DNA of 64,000 bases, taken from contig JAWQEG010000377.1 of assembly GCA_033782935.1 (NCBI GenBank), forward strand, positions 496,001 to 560,000, given 5' to 3'. Under the pieces are notes generated by a model. That model did not search any database, was not told where the DNA came from, and was given only the letters and a program-made list of their open reading frames with translations. The position numbers and the translations under genes are program-made. This stretch comes from Petrolisthes cinctipes (taxonomy: Eukaryota > Arthropoda > Malacostraca > Decapoda > Porcellanidae). Below are positions 1-12,600 of the stretch, piece by piece; position 1 is the stretch's first letter, and every line of letters starts with the position of its first letter.

Positions 1-2207
1 GTGTTAGAGTATTTTCAAAATACAGGCCAAAAACATACTTAAAATCGATCTTTTATGTGCCCAAAAGTCGATATGTGCATGCATCTTCTGTACCCGTTTA
101 TATCTCAAATTCTTGCCCTAAACACCCGAAAATTCGATATTTTGGGGTCCCAGAAGCGAACTGTACATGCCTACTCCGTGTTAGAGTATTTTCAAAATTC
201 AGGCCCAAAACATGCTGAAAATCGATATTTTTGGTGCCCAAAGTCAATATGTGCATGTATCTTCTGTACCCGTTTATATCTCAAATTCAGGCTCAAAACA
301 CCCGAAAATTCAATATTTTGGGGTCCCAGAAGCAATCTGTAAATGCCTACTCAGTGCTAGAATATTTTCAAAATATAGGCTAAAAACATGCTAAAAATCG
401 ATCTTTTAGGTGCCAAAAAGTCGATATCTCAAATTCAGTCCCAAAACACCCGAAAATTCGATATTTAGGGGTCCCAGAAGCGATCCGTACATGCCTACTC
501 CGTCTTAGAGTATTTTCAAAATACATCCTCAAAACATACTGAAAATCGATCTTTTATTTGCACAAAAGTCGATATGTGCATGCATCTTCAGTACCCGTTT
601 ATATCTCAAATTCAGGCTCAAAACACCCGAAAATTCAATATTTTGGGGTCCCAGAAGCAATGTGTACATGCCTACACAGTGCTAGAATATTTTCAAAATA
701 TAGGCTAAAAACATGCTAAAAATCGACATTTTAGGTGCCAAAAAATCGATATCTCAAATTCAGTCCCAAAACACCCGAAAATTCGATATTTAGAGGTCCC
801 AGATGGTATCTGTACATGCCTACTCCGTGTTAGAGTATTTTCAAAATACAGGCCAAAAACATACTGAAAATCGATCTTTTAGGTGCCCAAAAGTCGATAT
901 GTGCATGCATCTTCTGTACCCGTTTATATCTCAAATTCTTGCCCTAAACACCCGAAAATTCGATATTTTGGGGTCCCAGAAGCGATCTGTACATGCCTAC
1001 TCCGTGTTAGAGTATTTTCAAAATACATGCTCAAAACATACTAAAAATCGATCTTTTAGGTGCACAAAAGTCTATATGTGCATGCATCTTCAGTACCCGT
1101 TTATATCTCAAATTCAGGCTCAAAACACCCGAAAATTCAATATTTTGGGGTCCCAGAAGCAATCTGTACATGCCTACTCAGTGTTAGAGTTTTTTCAAAA
1201 TACAGGCCCAAAACAGGCTGAAAATCGATATTTTAGATGCCCAAAGTCAATATGTGCATGTATCTTCTGTACCCGTTTATATCTCAAATTCAGGTTCAAA
1301 ACACCCGAAAATTCAATATTTTGGGGTCCTAGAAGCAATCTGTACATGCCTACACAGTGCTAGAATATTTTCAAAATATAGGCTAAAAACATGCTAAAAA
1401 TCGACATTTTAGGTGCCAAAAAATCGATATCTCAAATTCAGTCCCAAAACACCCGAAAATTCGATATTTAGAGGTCCCAGAAGGTATCTGTACATGCCTA
1501 CTCCGTGTTAGAGTATTTTCAAAATACAGGCCAAAAACATACTTAAAATCGATCTTTTAGGTGCCCAAATGTAGATATGTGCATGCATCTTCTGTACCCG
1601 TTTATATCTCAAATTCTGGCCCTAAACACCCGAAAATTCGATATTTTGGGGTCCCAGAAGCGATCTGTACATGCCTACTCCGTGTTAGAGTATTTTCAAA
1701 ATTCAGGCCCAAAACATGCTGAAAATCGATATTTTAGATGCCCAAAGTCAATATGTGCATGTATCTTCTGTACCCGTTTATATCTCAAATTCAGGCTCAA
1801 AACACCCGAAAATTCAATATTTTGGGGTCCCAGAAGCAATCTGTACAGTGCTAGAATATTTTCAAAATATAGGCTAAAAACATGTTAAAAATCGACATTT
1901 TTAGTGCCAAAAAATCGATATCTCAAATTCAGTCCCAAAACACCCGAAAATTCGATATTTAGAGGTCCCAGAAGGTATCTGTACATGCCTACTCCGTGTT
2001 AGAGTATTTTCAAAATACAGGCCAAAAACATACTGAAAATCGATCTTTTAGGTGCCCAAAAGTCGATATGTGCATGCATCTTCTGTACCCGTTTATATCT
2101 CAAATTCTGGCCCTAAACACCCGAAAATTCGATATTTTGGGGTCCCAGAAGCGATCTGTACATGCCTACTCTGTGTTAGAATATTTTCAAAATTCAGGCC
2201 CAAAACA
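1..2207. repeat. Left-domain duplication, copy 1 (3823-bp offset)
   Basis: The monomer order and private variants of this segment return 3823 bp downstream. Shared markers include the cttaaaatcg A1 start, gcgaactgt, gtcttagag, catcctcaaaac and cagatggtatc. The tract runs A1-B1-C1-A2-C2-A1-A2-B2-C2-A1-B-C-A1. It breaks near 2207, where aacaggctg replaces the aacatgctg of the partner. A handful of substitutions separate the copies, for example ttttatgtg against ttttaggtg near base 56 and gtctatatg against gtcgatatg near 1071. Confidence 0.8.
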
Positions 2208-3823
2208 GGCTGAAAATCGATATTTTAGATGCCCAAAGTCAATATGTGCATGTATCTTCTGTACCCGTTTATATCTCAAATTCAGGTTCAAAACACCCGA
2301 AAATTAAATATTTTGGGGTCCTAGAAGCAATCTGTACATGCCTACACAGTGCTAGAATATTTTCAAAATATAGGCTAAAAACATGCTAAAAATCGACATT
2401 TTAGGTGCCAAAAAATCGATATCTCAAATTCAGTCCCAAAACACCCGAAAATTCGATATTTAGAGGTCCCAGAAGGTATCTGTACATGCCTACTCCGTGT
2501 TAGAGTATTTTCAAAATACAGGCCAAAAACATACTTAAAATCGATCTTTTAGGTGCCCAAATGTCGATATGTGCATGCATCTTCTGTACCCGTTTATATC
2601 TCAAATTCTGGCCCTAAACACCCGAAAATTCGATATTTTGGGGTCCCAGAAGCGATCTGTACATGCCTACTCCGTGTTAGAGTATTTTCAAAATTCAGGC
2701 CCAAAACATGCTGAAAATCGATATATTTGGTGCCCAAAGTCAATATGTGCATGTATCTTCTGTACCCGTTTATATCTCAAATTCAGGCTCAAAACACCCG
2801 AAAATTCAATATTTTGGGGTCCCAGAAGCAATCTGTAAATGCCTACTCAGTGCTAGAATATTTTCAAAATATAGGCTAAAAACATGCTAAAAATCGATCT
2901 TTTAGGTGCCAAAAAGTCGATATCTCAAATTCAGTCCCAAAACACCCGAAAATTCGATAATTAGGGGTCCCAGAAGCGATCTGTACATGCCTACTCCGTC
3001 TTAGAGTATTTTCAAAATACATGCTCAAAACATACTGAAAATCGATCTTTTATTTGCACAAAAGTCGATATGTGCATGCATCTTCAGTACCCGTTTATAT
3101 CTCAAATTCAGGCTCAAAACACCCGAAAATTCAATATTTTGGGGTCCCAGAAGCAATCTGTACATGCCTACACAGTGCTAGAATATTTTCTAAATATAGG
3201 CTAAAAACATGCTAAAAATCGACATTTTAGGTGCCAAAAAATCGATATCTCAAATTCAGTCCCAAAACACCCGAAAATTCGATATTTAGAGGTCCCAGAT
3301 GGTATCTGTACATGCCTACTCCGTGTTAGAGTATTTTCAAAATACAGGCCAAAAACATACTGAAAATCGATCTTTTAGGTGCCCAAAAGTCGATATGTGC
3401 ATGCATCTTCTGTACCCGTTTATATCTTTAATTCTGGCCCTAAACACCCGAAAATTCGATATTTTGGGGTCCCAGAAGCGATCTGTACATGCCTACTCAG
3501 TGTTAGAGTTTTATCAAAATACAGGCCCAAAACATGCTGAAAATCGATATTTTAGATGCCCAAAGTCAATATGTGCATGTATCTTCTGTACCCGTTTATA
3601 TCTCAAATTCAGGCTCAAAACACCCGAAAATTCAATATTTTGGGGTCCTAGAAGCAATCTGTACATGCCTACACAGTGCTAGAATATTTTCAAAATATAG
3701 GCTAAAAACATGCTAAAAATCGACATTTTAGGTGCCAAAAAATCGATATCTCAAATTCAGTCCCAAAACACCCGAAAATTCGATATTTAGAGGTCCCAGA
3801 AGGTATCTGTACATGCCTACTCC

Positions 3824-5853
3824 GTGTTAGAGTATTTTCAAAATACAGGCCAAAAACATACTTAAAATCGATCTTTTAGGTGCCCAAAAGTCGATATGTG
3901 CATGCATCTTCTGTACCCGTTTATATCTCAAATTCTTGCCCTAAACACCCGAAAATTCGATATTTTGGGGTCCCAGAAGCGAACTGTACATGCCTACTCC
4001 GTGTTAGAGTATTTTCAAAATTCAGGCCCAAAACATGCTGAAAATCGATATTTTTGGTGTCCAAAGTCAATATGTGCATGTATCTTCTGTACCCGTTTAT
4101 ATCTCAAATTCAGGCTCAAAACACCCGAAAATTCAATATTTTGGGGTCCCAGAAGCAATCTGTAAATGCCTACTCAGTGCTAGAATATTTTCAAAATATA
4201 GGCTAAAAACATGCTAAAAATCGATCTTTTAGGTGCCAAAAAGTCGATATCTCAAATTCAGTCCCAAAACACCCGAAAATTCGATATTTAGGGGTCCCAG
4301 AAGCGATCCGTACATGCCTACTCCGTCTTAGAGTATTTTCAAAATACATCCTCAAAACATACTGAAAATCGATCTTTTATTTGCACAAAAGTCGATATGT
4401 GCATGCATCTTCAGTACCCGTTTATATCTCAAATTCAGGCTCAAAACACCCGAAAATTCAATATTTTGGGGTCCCAGAAGCAATCTGTACATGCCTACAC
4501 AGTGCTAGAATATTTTCAAAATATAGGCTAAAAACATGCTAAAAATCGACATTTTAGGTGCCAAAAAATCGATATCTCAAATTCAGTCCCAAAACACCCG
4601 AAAATTCGATATTTAGAGGTCCCAGATGGTATCTGTACATGCCTACTCCGTGTTAGAGTATTTTCAAAATACAGGCCAAAAACATACTGAAAATCGATCT
4701 TTTAGGTGCCCAAAAGTCGATATATGCATGCATCTTCTGTACCCGTTTATATCTCAAATTCTTGCCCTAAACACCCGAAAATTCGATATTTTGGGGTCCC
4801 AGAAGCGATCTGTACATGCCTACTCCGTGTTAGAGTATTTTCAAAATACATGCTCAAAACATACTAAAAATCGATCTTTTAGGTGCACAAAAGTCGATAT
4901 GTGCATGCATCTTCAGTACCCGTTTATATCTCAAATTCAGGCTCAACACACCCGAAAATTCAATATTTTGGGGTCCCAGAAGCAATCTGTACATGCCTAC
5001 TCAGTGTTAGAGTTTTTTCAAAATACAGGCCCAAAACAGGCTGAAAATCGATATTTTAGATGCCCAAAGTCAATATGTGCATGTATCTTCTGTACCCGTT
5101 TATATCTCAAATTCAGGCTCAAAACACCCGAAAATTCAATATTTTGGGGTCCCAGAAGCAATCTGTACATGCCTACACAGTGCTAGAATATTTTCAAAAT
5201 ATAGGCTAAAAACATGCTAAAAATCGACATTTTAGGTGCCAAAAAATCGATATCTCAAATTCAGTCCCAAAACACCCGAAAATTCGATATTTAGAGGTCC
5301 CGGAAGGTATCTGTACATGCCTACTCCGTGTTAGAGTATTTTCAAGATACAGGCCAAAAACATGCTGAAAATCGATATTTTAGATGCCCAAAGTCAATAT
5401 GTGCATGTATCTTCTGTACCCGTTTATATCTCAAATTCAGGCTCAAAACACCCGAAAATTCAATATTTTGGGGTCCCAGAAGCAATCTGTACAGTGCTAG
5501 AATATTTTCAAAATATAGGCTAAAAACATGTTAAAAATCGACATTTTTAGTGCCAAAAAATCGATATCTCAAATTCAGTCCCAAAACACCCGAAAATTCG
5601 ATATTTAGAGGTCCCAGAAGGTATCTGTACATGCCTACTCCGTGTTAGAGTATTTTCAAAATACAGGCCAAAAACATACTGAAAATCGATCTTTTAGGTG
5701 CCCAAAAGTCGATATGTGCATGCATCTTCTGTACCCGTTTATATCTCAAATTCTGGCCCTAAACACCCGAAAATTCGATATTTTGGGGTCCCAGAAGCGA
5801 TCTGTACATGCCTACTCTGTGTTAGAATATTTTCAAAATTCAGGCCCAAAACA
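3824..5853. repeat. Left-domain duplication, copy 2, with a 177-bp internal deletion
   Basis: This copy tracks copy 1 at an offset of 3823 bp until about 5328. After that the offset becomes 3646 bp. The 177-bp difference is one monomer: the A1 and B monomers found at 1505 and 1682 are fused here into a single chimeric monomer starting at 5328, whose start reads ttcaagatacaggccaaaaacatgctg and then continues as B. The deletion endpoint therefore lies within A/B identity, as expected for unequal pairing between neighbouring monomers. Confidence 0.78.
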
Positions 5854-6640
5854 TGCTGAAAATCGATATTTTTGGTGCCCAAAGTCAGTATGTGCATGTA
5901 TCTTCTGTACCCGTTTATATCTCAAATTCAGGCTCAAAACACTCGAAAATTCAATATTTTGGGGTCCCAGAAGCAATCTGTACATGCCTACTCAGTGTTA
6001 GAGTATTTTCAAAATAGAGGCCCAAAACATGCTGAAAATCGATATTTTAGATGCCCAAAGTCAATATGTGCATGTATCTTCTGTACCCGTTTATATCTCA
6101 AATTCAGGCTCAAAACACCCGAAAATTCAATATTTTGGGGTCCCAGAAGCAATCTACACAGTGCTAGAATATTTTCAAAATATAGGCTAAAAACATGCTA
6201 AAAATCGACATTTTAGGTGCCAAAAAATCGATATCTCAAATTCAGTCCCAAAACACCCGAAAATTCGATATTTAGAGGTCCCAGAAGGTATCTGTACATG
6301 CCTACTCCGTGTTAGAGTATTTTCAAAATACAGGCTAAAAACATTCTGAAAATCGATCTTTTAGGTGCCCAAAAGTCGATATGTGCATGCATCTTCTGTA
6401 CCCGTTTATATCTCAAATTCTGGCGCTAAACACCCGAAAATTCGATATTTTGGGGTCCCAGAAGCGATCTGTACATGCCTACTCCGTGTTAGAGTATTTT
6501 CAAAATTCAGGCCCAAAACATGCTGAAAATCGATATATTTGGTGCCCAAAGTCAATATGTGCATGTATCTTCTGTACCCGTTTATATCTCAAATTCAGGC
6601 TCAAAACACCCGAAAATTCAATATTTTGGGGTCCCAAAAG

Positions 6641-6652
6641 AAATCTGTAGAA
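6641..6652 (+). repeat. 18-bp deletion at a B-to-C junction
   Basis: The sequence runs aatctgtagaatatttt, where the usual junction has a further 18 bp covering catgcctactcagtgcta. It removes the start of the C monomer and is unique in the window. It is one of several different small deletions at this junction. Confidence 0.85.
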
Positions 6653-9600
6653 TATTTTCAAAATATAGGCTAAAAACATGCTAAAAATCGATCTTTTAGG
6701 TGCCAAAAAGTCGATATCTCAAATTCAGTCCCAAAACACCCAAAAATTCGATATTTAGGGGTCCCAGAAGCGATCTGTACATGCCTACTCCGTGTTAGAG
6801 TATTTTCAAAATACATGCTAAAAAGATACTGAAAATCGATCTTTTAGGTGCACAAAAGTCGATATGTGCATGCATCTTCAGTACCCGTTTATATCTCAAG
6901 TTCTGGCCCTAAACACCCGAAAATTCGATATTTTGGGGTCCCAGAAGCGATCTGTACATGCCTACTCAGTGCTAGAATATTTTCAAAAAAGAGGCCCAAA
7001 ACATGCTGAAAATCGATATTTTAGATGCCCAAAGTCAATATGTGCATGTATCTTCTGTACCCGTTTATATCTGAAATTCAGGTTCAAAACACCCGAAAAT
7101 TCAATATTTTGGGGTCCAAGAAGCAATCTACACAGTGCTAGAATATTTTCAAAATATAGGCTAAAAACATGCTAAAAATCGACATTTTAGGTGCCATAAA
7201 ATCGATATCTCAAATTCAGTCCCAAAACACCCGAAAATTCGATATTTAGAGGTCCCAGAAGGTATCTGTACATGCCTACTCCGTGTTAGAGTATTTTCAA
7301 AATACATGCTCAAAACATACTGAAAATCGATCTTTTAGGTGCACAAAAGTCGATATGTGCATGCATCTTCTGTACCCGTTTATATCTCAAATTCAGGCTC
7401 AAAACACCCGAAAATTCAATATTTTGGGGTCCCAAAAGCAATCTGTACATGCCTACTCAGTGTTAGAGTATTTTCAAAATACAGGCCCAAGACATGCTGA
7501 GAATCGATATTTGAGATGCCAAAAGTCAATATGTGCATGTATCTTCTGTACCCGTTTATATCTCAAATTCAGGCTCAAAACACCCGAAAATTCAATATTT
7601 TGGGGTCCCAGAAGCAATCTGTACATGCCTACACAGTGCTAGAATATTTTCAAAATATAGGCTAAAAACATTCTAAAAATCGACATTTTAGGTGCCAAAA
7701 AATCGATATCTCAAATTCAGTCCCAAAACACCCGAAAATTCGATATTTAGAGGTCCCAGAAGTTATCTGTACATGCCTACTCCGTGTTAGAGTATTTTCA
7801 AAATACAGGCCAAAAACATACTGAAAATCGATCTTTTAGGTGCCCAAAAGTCGATATGTGCATGCATCTTCTGTACCCGTTTATATCTCAAATTCTGGCC
7901 CTAAACACCCGAAAATTCGATATTTTGGGGTCCCAGAAGCGATCTGTACATGCCTACTCCGTGTTAGAGTATTTTCAAAATTCAGGCCCAAAACATGCTG
8001 AAAATCGATATATTTGGTGCCCAAAGTCAATATGTGAATGTATCTTCTGTACCCTTTTATATCTCAAATTCAGGCTCAAAACACCCGAAAATTCAATATT
8101 TTGGGGTCCCAGAAGCAATCTGTAAATGCCTACTCAGTGCTAGAATATTTTCAAAATATAGGCTAAAAACATGCTAAAAATCGATCTTTTAGGTGCCAAA
8201 AAGTCGATATCTCAAATTCAGTCCCAAAACACCCGAAAATTCGATATTTAGGGGTCCCAGAAGCGATCTGTACATGCCTACTCCGTCTTAGTGTATTTTC
8301 AAAATACATGCTCAAAACATACTGAAAATCGATCTTTTAGGTGCACAAAAGTCGATATGTGCATGCATCTTCAGTACCCGTTTATATCTTTAATTCTGGC
8401 CCTAAACACCCGAAAATTCGATATTTTGGGGTCCCAGAAGCGATCTGTACATGCCTACTCCGTGTTAGAGTATTTTCAAAATTCAGGCCTAAAACATGCT
8501 AAAAATCGATATTTTTGGTGCCCAAAGTCAATATGTGCATGTATCTTCTGTACCCGTTTATATCTCAAATTCAGGCTCAAAACACCCGAAAACTCAATAT
8601 TTTGGTGTCCCAGAAGCAATCTGTACATGCCTACTCAGTGCTAGAATATTTTCAAAATATAGGCTAAAAACATGCTAAAAATCGATCTTTTAGGTGCCAA
8701 AAAGTCGATATCTCAAATTCAGTCCCAAAACACCCGAAAATTCGATATTTAGGGGTCCCAGAAGCGATCTGTACATGCCTACTCCGTGTTAGAGTATTTT
8801 CAAAATACATGCTCAAAACATACTGAAAATCGATCTTTTATTTGCACAAAAGTCGATATGTGCATGCATCTTCAGTACCCGTTTATATCTCAAATTCAGG
8901 CTCAAAACACCCGAAAATTCAATATTTTGGGGTCCCAGAAGCAATCTGTACATGCCTACACAGTGTTAGAGTATTTTCAAAATACAGGCCCAAAACATGC
9001 TGAAAATCGATATTTTAGATGCCAAAAGTCAATATGTGCATGTATCTTCTGTACCCGTTTATATCTCAAATTCAGGCTCAAAACACCCGAAAATTCAATA
9101 TTTTGGGGTCCCAGAAGCAATCTGTACATGCCTACACAGTGCTAGAATATTTTCAAAAAATAGGCTAAAAACATGCTAAAAATCGACATTTTAAGTGCCA
9201 AAAAATCGATATCATAAATTCAGTCCCAAAACACCCGAAAATTCGATATTTAGAGGTCCCAGAAGGTATCTGTACATGCCTACTCCGTGTTAGAGTATTT
9301 TCAAAATACAGGCCAAAAACATACTGAAAATCGATCTTTTAGGTGCCCAAAAGTCGATATGTGCATGCATCTTCTGTACCCGTTTATATCTTAAATTATG
9401 GCCCTAAACACCCGAAAATTCGATATTTTGGGGTCCCAGAAGCGATCTGTACATGCCTACTCTGTGTTAGAGTATTTTAAAAATTCATGCTCAAAACATA
9501 CTGAAAATCGATCTTTTAGGTGCACAAAAGTCAATATGTGCATGTATCTTCTCTACCCGTTTATATCTCAAATTCAGGCTCAAAACACCCGAAAATTCAA

Positions 9601-12600
9601 TATTTTTGGGTCCCAGAAGCAATCTGTACATGCCTACACAGTGCTAGAATATTTTCAAAATATAGTCTAAAAACATGCTAAAAATCGACATTTTAGGTGC
9701 CAAAAAGTCGATATCTCAAATTCAGTCCCAAAACACCCGAAAATTCGATATTTAGGGGTCCCAGAAGCGATCTGTACATGCCTACTCCGTGTTAGAGTAT
9801 TTTCAAAATACATGCTCAAAACATACTGAAAATCGATCTTTTAGGTGCACAAAAGTCGATATGTGCATGCATCTTCAGTACCCGTTTATATCTCAAATTC
9901 AGGCTCAAAACACCCGAAAATTCAATATTTTGGGGTCCCAGAAGCAATCTGTACATGCCTACTCAGTGTTAGAGTTTTTTCAAAATACAGGCCCAAAACA
10001 TGCTGAAAATCGATATTTTAGATGCCCAATGTCAATATGTGCATGTATCTTCTGTACCCGTTTATATCTCAAATTCAGGCTCAAAACACCCGAAAATTCA
10101 ATATTTTGGGGTCCCAGAAGCAATCTGTACATGCCTACACAGTGCTAGAATATTTTCAAAATATAGGCTAAAAACATGCTAAAAATCGACATTTTAGGTG
10201 CCAAAAAATCGATATCTCAAATTCAGTCCCAAAACACCCGAAAATTCGATATTTAGAGGTCCCAGAAGGTATCTGTACATGCCTACTCCGTGTTCGAGTA
10301 TTTTCAAAATACAGGCCAAAAACATACTGAAAATCGATCTTTTAGGTGCCCAAAAGTCGATATGTGCATGCATCTTCTGTACCCGTTTATATCTCAAATT
10401 CTGGCCCTAAACACCCGAAAGTTCGATATTTTGGGGTCCCAGAAGCGATCTGTACATGCCTACTCCGTGTTAGAGTATTTTCAAAATTCAGGCCCAAAAC
10501 ATGCTGAAAATCGATATTTTTGGTGCACAAAGTCAATATGTGCATGTATCTTCTGTACCCGTTTATATCTCAAATTCAGGCTCAAAACACCCGAAAATTC
10601 AATATTTCGGGGTCCCAGAAGCAATCTGTACAGTGCTAGAATATTTTCAAAATATAGGCTAAAAACATGCTAAAAATCGATCTTTTAGGTGCCAAAAAGT
10701 CGATATCTCAAATTCAGTCCCAAAACACCCGAAAATTCGATATTTAGGGGTCCCAGAAGCGATCTGTACATGCCTACTCCGTGTTGGAGTATTTTCAAAA
10801 TACATGCTCAAAACATACTGAAAATAGAACTTTTAGGTGCACAAAAGTCGATATGTGCATGCATCTTCAGTACCCGTTTATATCTAAAATTCAGGCTCAA
10901 AACACCCGAAAATTCAATATTTTGGGGTCCCAGAAGCAATCTGTACATGCCTACTCAGTGTTAGAGTATTTTCAAAATACAGGCCCAAAACATGCTGAAA
11001 ATCGATATTTTAGATGCCCAAAGTCAATATGTGCATGTATCTTCTGTACCCGTTTATATCTCAAATTCAGGCTCAAAACACCCGAAAATTCAATATTTTG
11101 GGGTCCCAGAAGCAATCTGTACATGCCTACACAGTGCTAGAATATTTTCAAAATATAGGCTAAAAACATGCTAAAAATCGACATTTTAAGTGCCAAAAAA
11201 TCGATATCTCAAATTCAGTCCCAAAACACCCGAAAATTCGATATTTAGAGGTCCCAGAAGGTATCTGTACATGCCTACTCCGTGTTAGAGTATTTTCAAA
11301 ATACAGGCCAAAAACATACTTAAAATCGATCTTTTAGGTGCCCAAAAGTCGATATGTGCATGCATCTTCTGTACCCGTTTATATCTCAAATTCTTGCCCT
11401 AAACACCCGAAAATTCGATATTTTGGGGTCCCAGAAGCGATCTGTACATGCCTACTCCGATTTAGAGTATTTTCAAAATTCAGGCCCAAAATATGCTGAA
11501 AATCGATATTTTTGGTGCCCAAAGTCAATATGTGCATGTATCTTCTGTACCCGTTTATATCTCAAATTCAGGCTCAAAACACCCGAAAATTCAATATTTT
11601 GGGGTCCCAGAAGCAATCTGTACATGCCTACACAGTGCTAGAATATTTTCAAAATATAGGCTAAAAACATGCTAAAAATCGACATTTTAGGTGCCAAAAA
11701 ATCGATATCTCAAATTCAGTCCCAAAACACCCGAAAATTCGATATTTAGAGGTCCCAGAAGGTATCTGTACATGCCTACTCCGTGTTAGAGTATTTTCAA
11801 AATACATGCTCAAAACATACTGAAAATCGATCTTTTAGGTGCACAAAAGTCGATATGTGCATGTATCACAGTACCCGTTTATATCTCAAATTCAGGCTCA
11901 AAACACCCGAAAACTCAATATTTTGGGGTCCCAGAAGCAATCTGTACATGCCTACTCAGTGTTAGAGTATTTTCAAAATACAGGCCCAAAACATGCTGAA
12001 AATCGATATTTTAGATGCCCAAAGTCAATATGTGCATGTATCTTCTGTACCCGTTTATATCTCAAATTTTGGCCCTAAACACCCGAAAATTCGATATTTT
12101 GGGGTCCCAGAAGCGATCTGTACATGCCTACTCCGTGTTAGAGTATTTTCAAAATTCAGGCCCAAAACATGCTGAAAATCGATATTTTTGGTGCCCAAAG
12201 TCAATATGTGCATGTATCTTCTGTACCGGTTTATATCTCAAATTCAGGCTCAAAACACCCGAAAATTCAATATTTTGGGGTCCCAGAAGCAATCTGTACA
12301 TGCCTACTCTGTGCTAGAATATTTTCAAAATATAGGCTAAAAACATGCTAAAAATCGATCTTTTAGGTGCCAAAAAGTCGATATCTCAAATTCAGTCCCA
12401 AAACACCCGAAAATTCGATATTTAGGGGTCCCAGAAGCGATCTGTACATGCCTACTCCGTGTTAGAGTATTTTCAAAATTCATGCTCAAAGCATACTGAA
12501 AATCGATCTTTTAGGTGCACAAAAGTCGATATGTGCATGCATCTTCAGTACCCATTTATATCTCAAATTCAGGCTCAAAACACCCGAAAATTCAATATTT

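Larger units (their letters stand above)
1..9286. repeat. Left domain: irregular, more variable HOR structure
   Basis: The trimer order is often broken here. A2 is followed directly by C2 at 502-826 with no B, and A1-A2-B2-C2 runs occur at 827-1504. Several variants were seen mainly or only here: gtcttagag as an A2 start (502, 4325 and nearby copies), ttttatttgcacaaaag (about 553, 3052, 4377 and 8838), and cagatggtatc (about 793, 3298 and 4625). The region ends where the A1 at 9287 begins a more regular run. I see no gene or foreign insert in it. Confidence 0.75.

Noticed and set aside
803..1363. 186-codon ORF, and the many 119-, 127-, 157- and 161-codon relatives, as a tandem gene family
   Set aside because: They translate the satellite itself. 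Most start at gtg or at an internal atg, end in monomer B or C, and are broken by one-base monomer length differences. Variants between copies fall at all codon positions and many are CpG transitions. No known domain was recognised.
10194..10397. Minus-strand ORFs of 66-68 codons (10194-10397, 35205-35408, 38880-39083, 45382-45585, 50187-50387, 51806-52006)
   Set aside because: They are reverse complements of the same monomers and appear only where chance substitutions remove stops. They have no separate signal.
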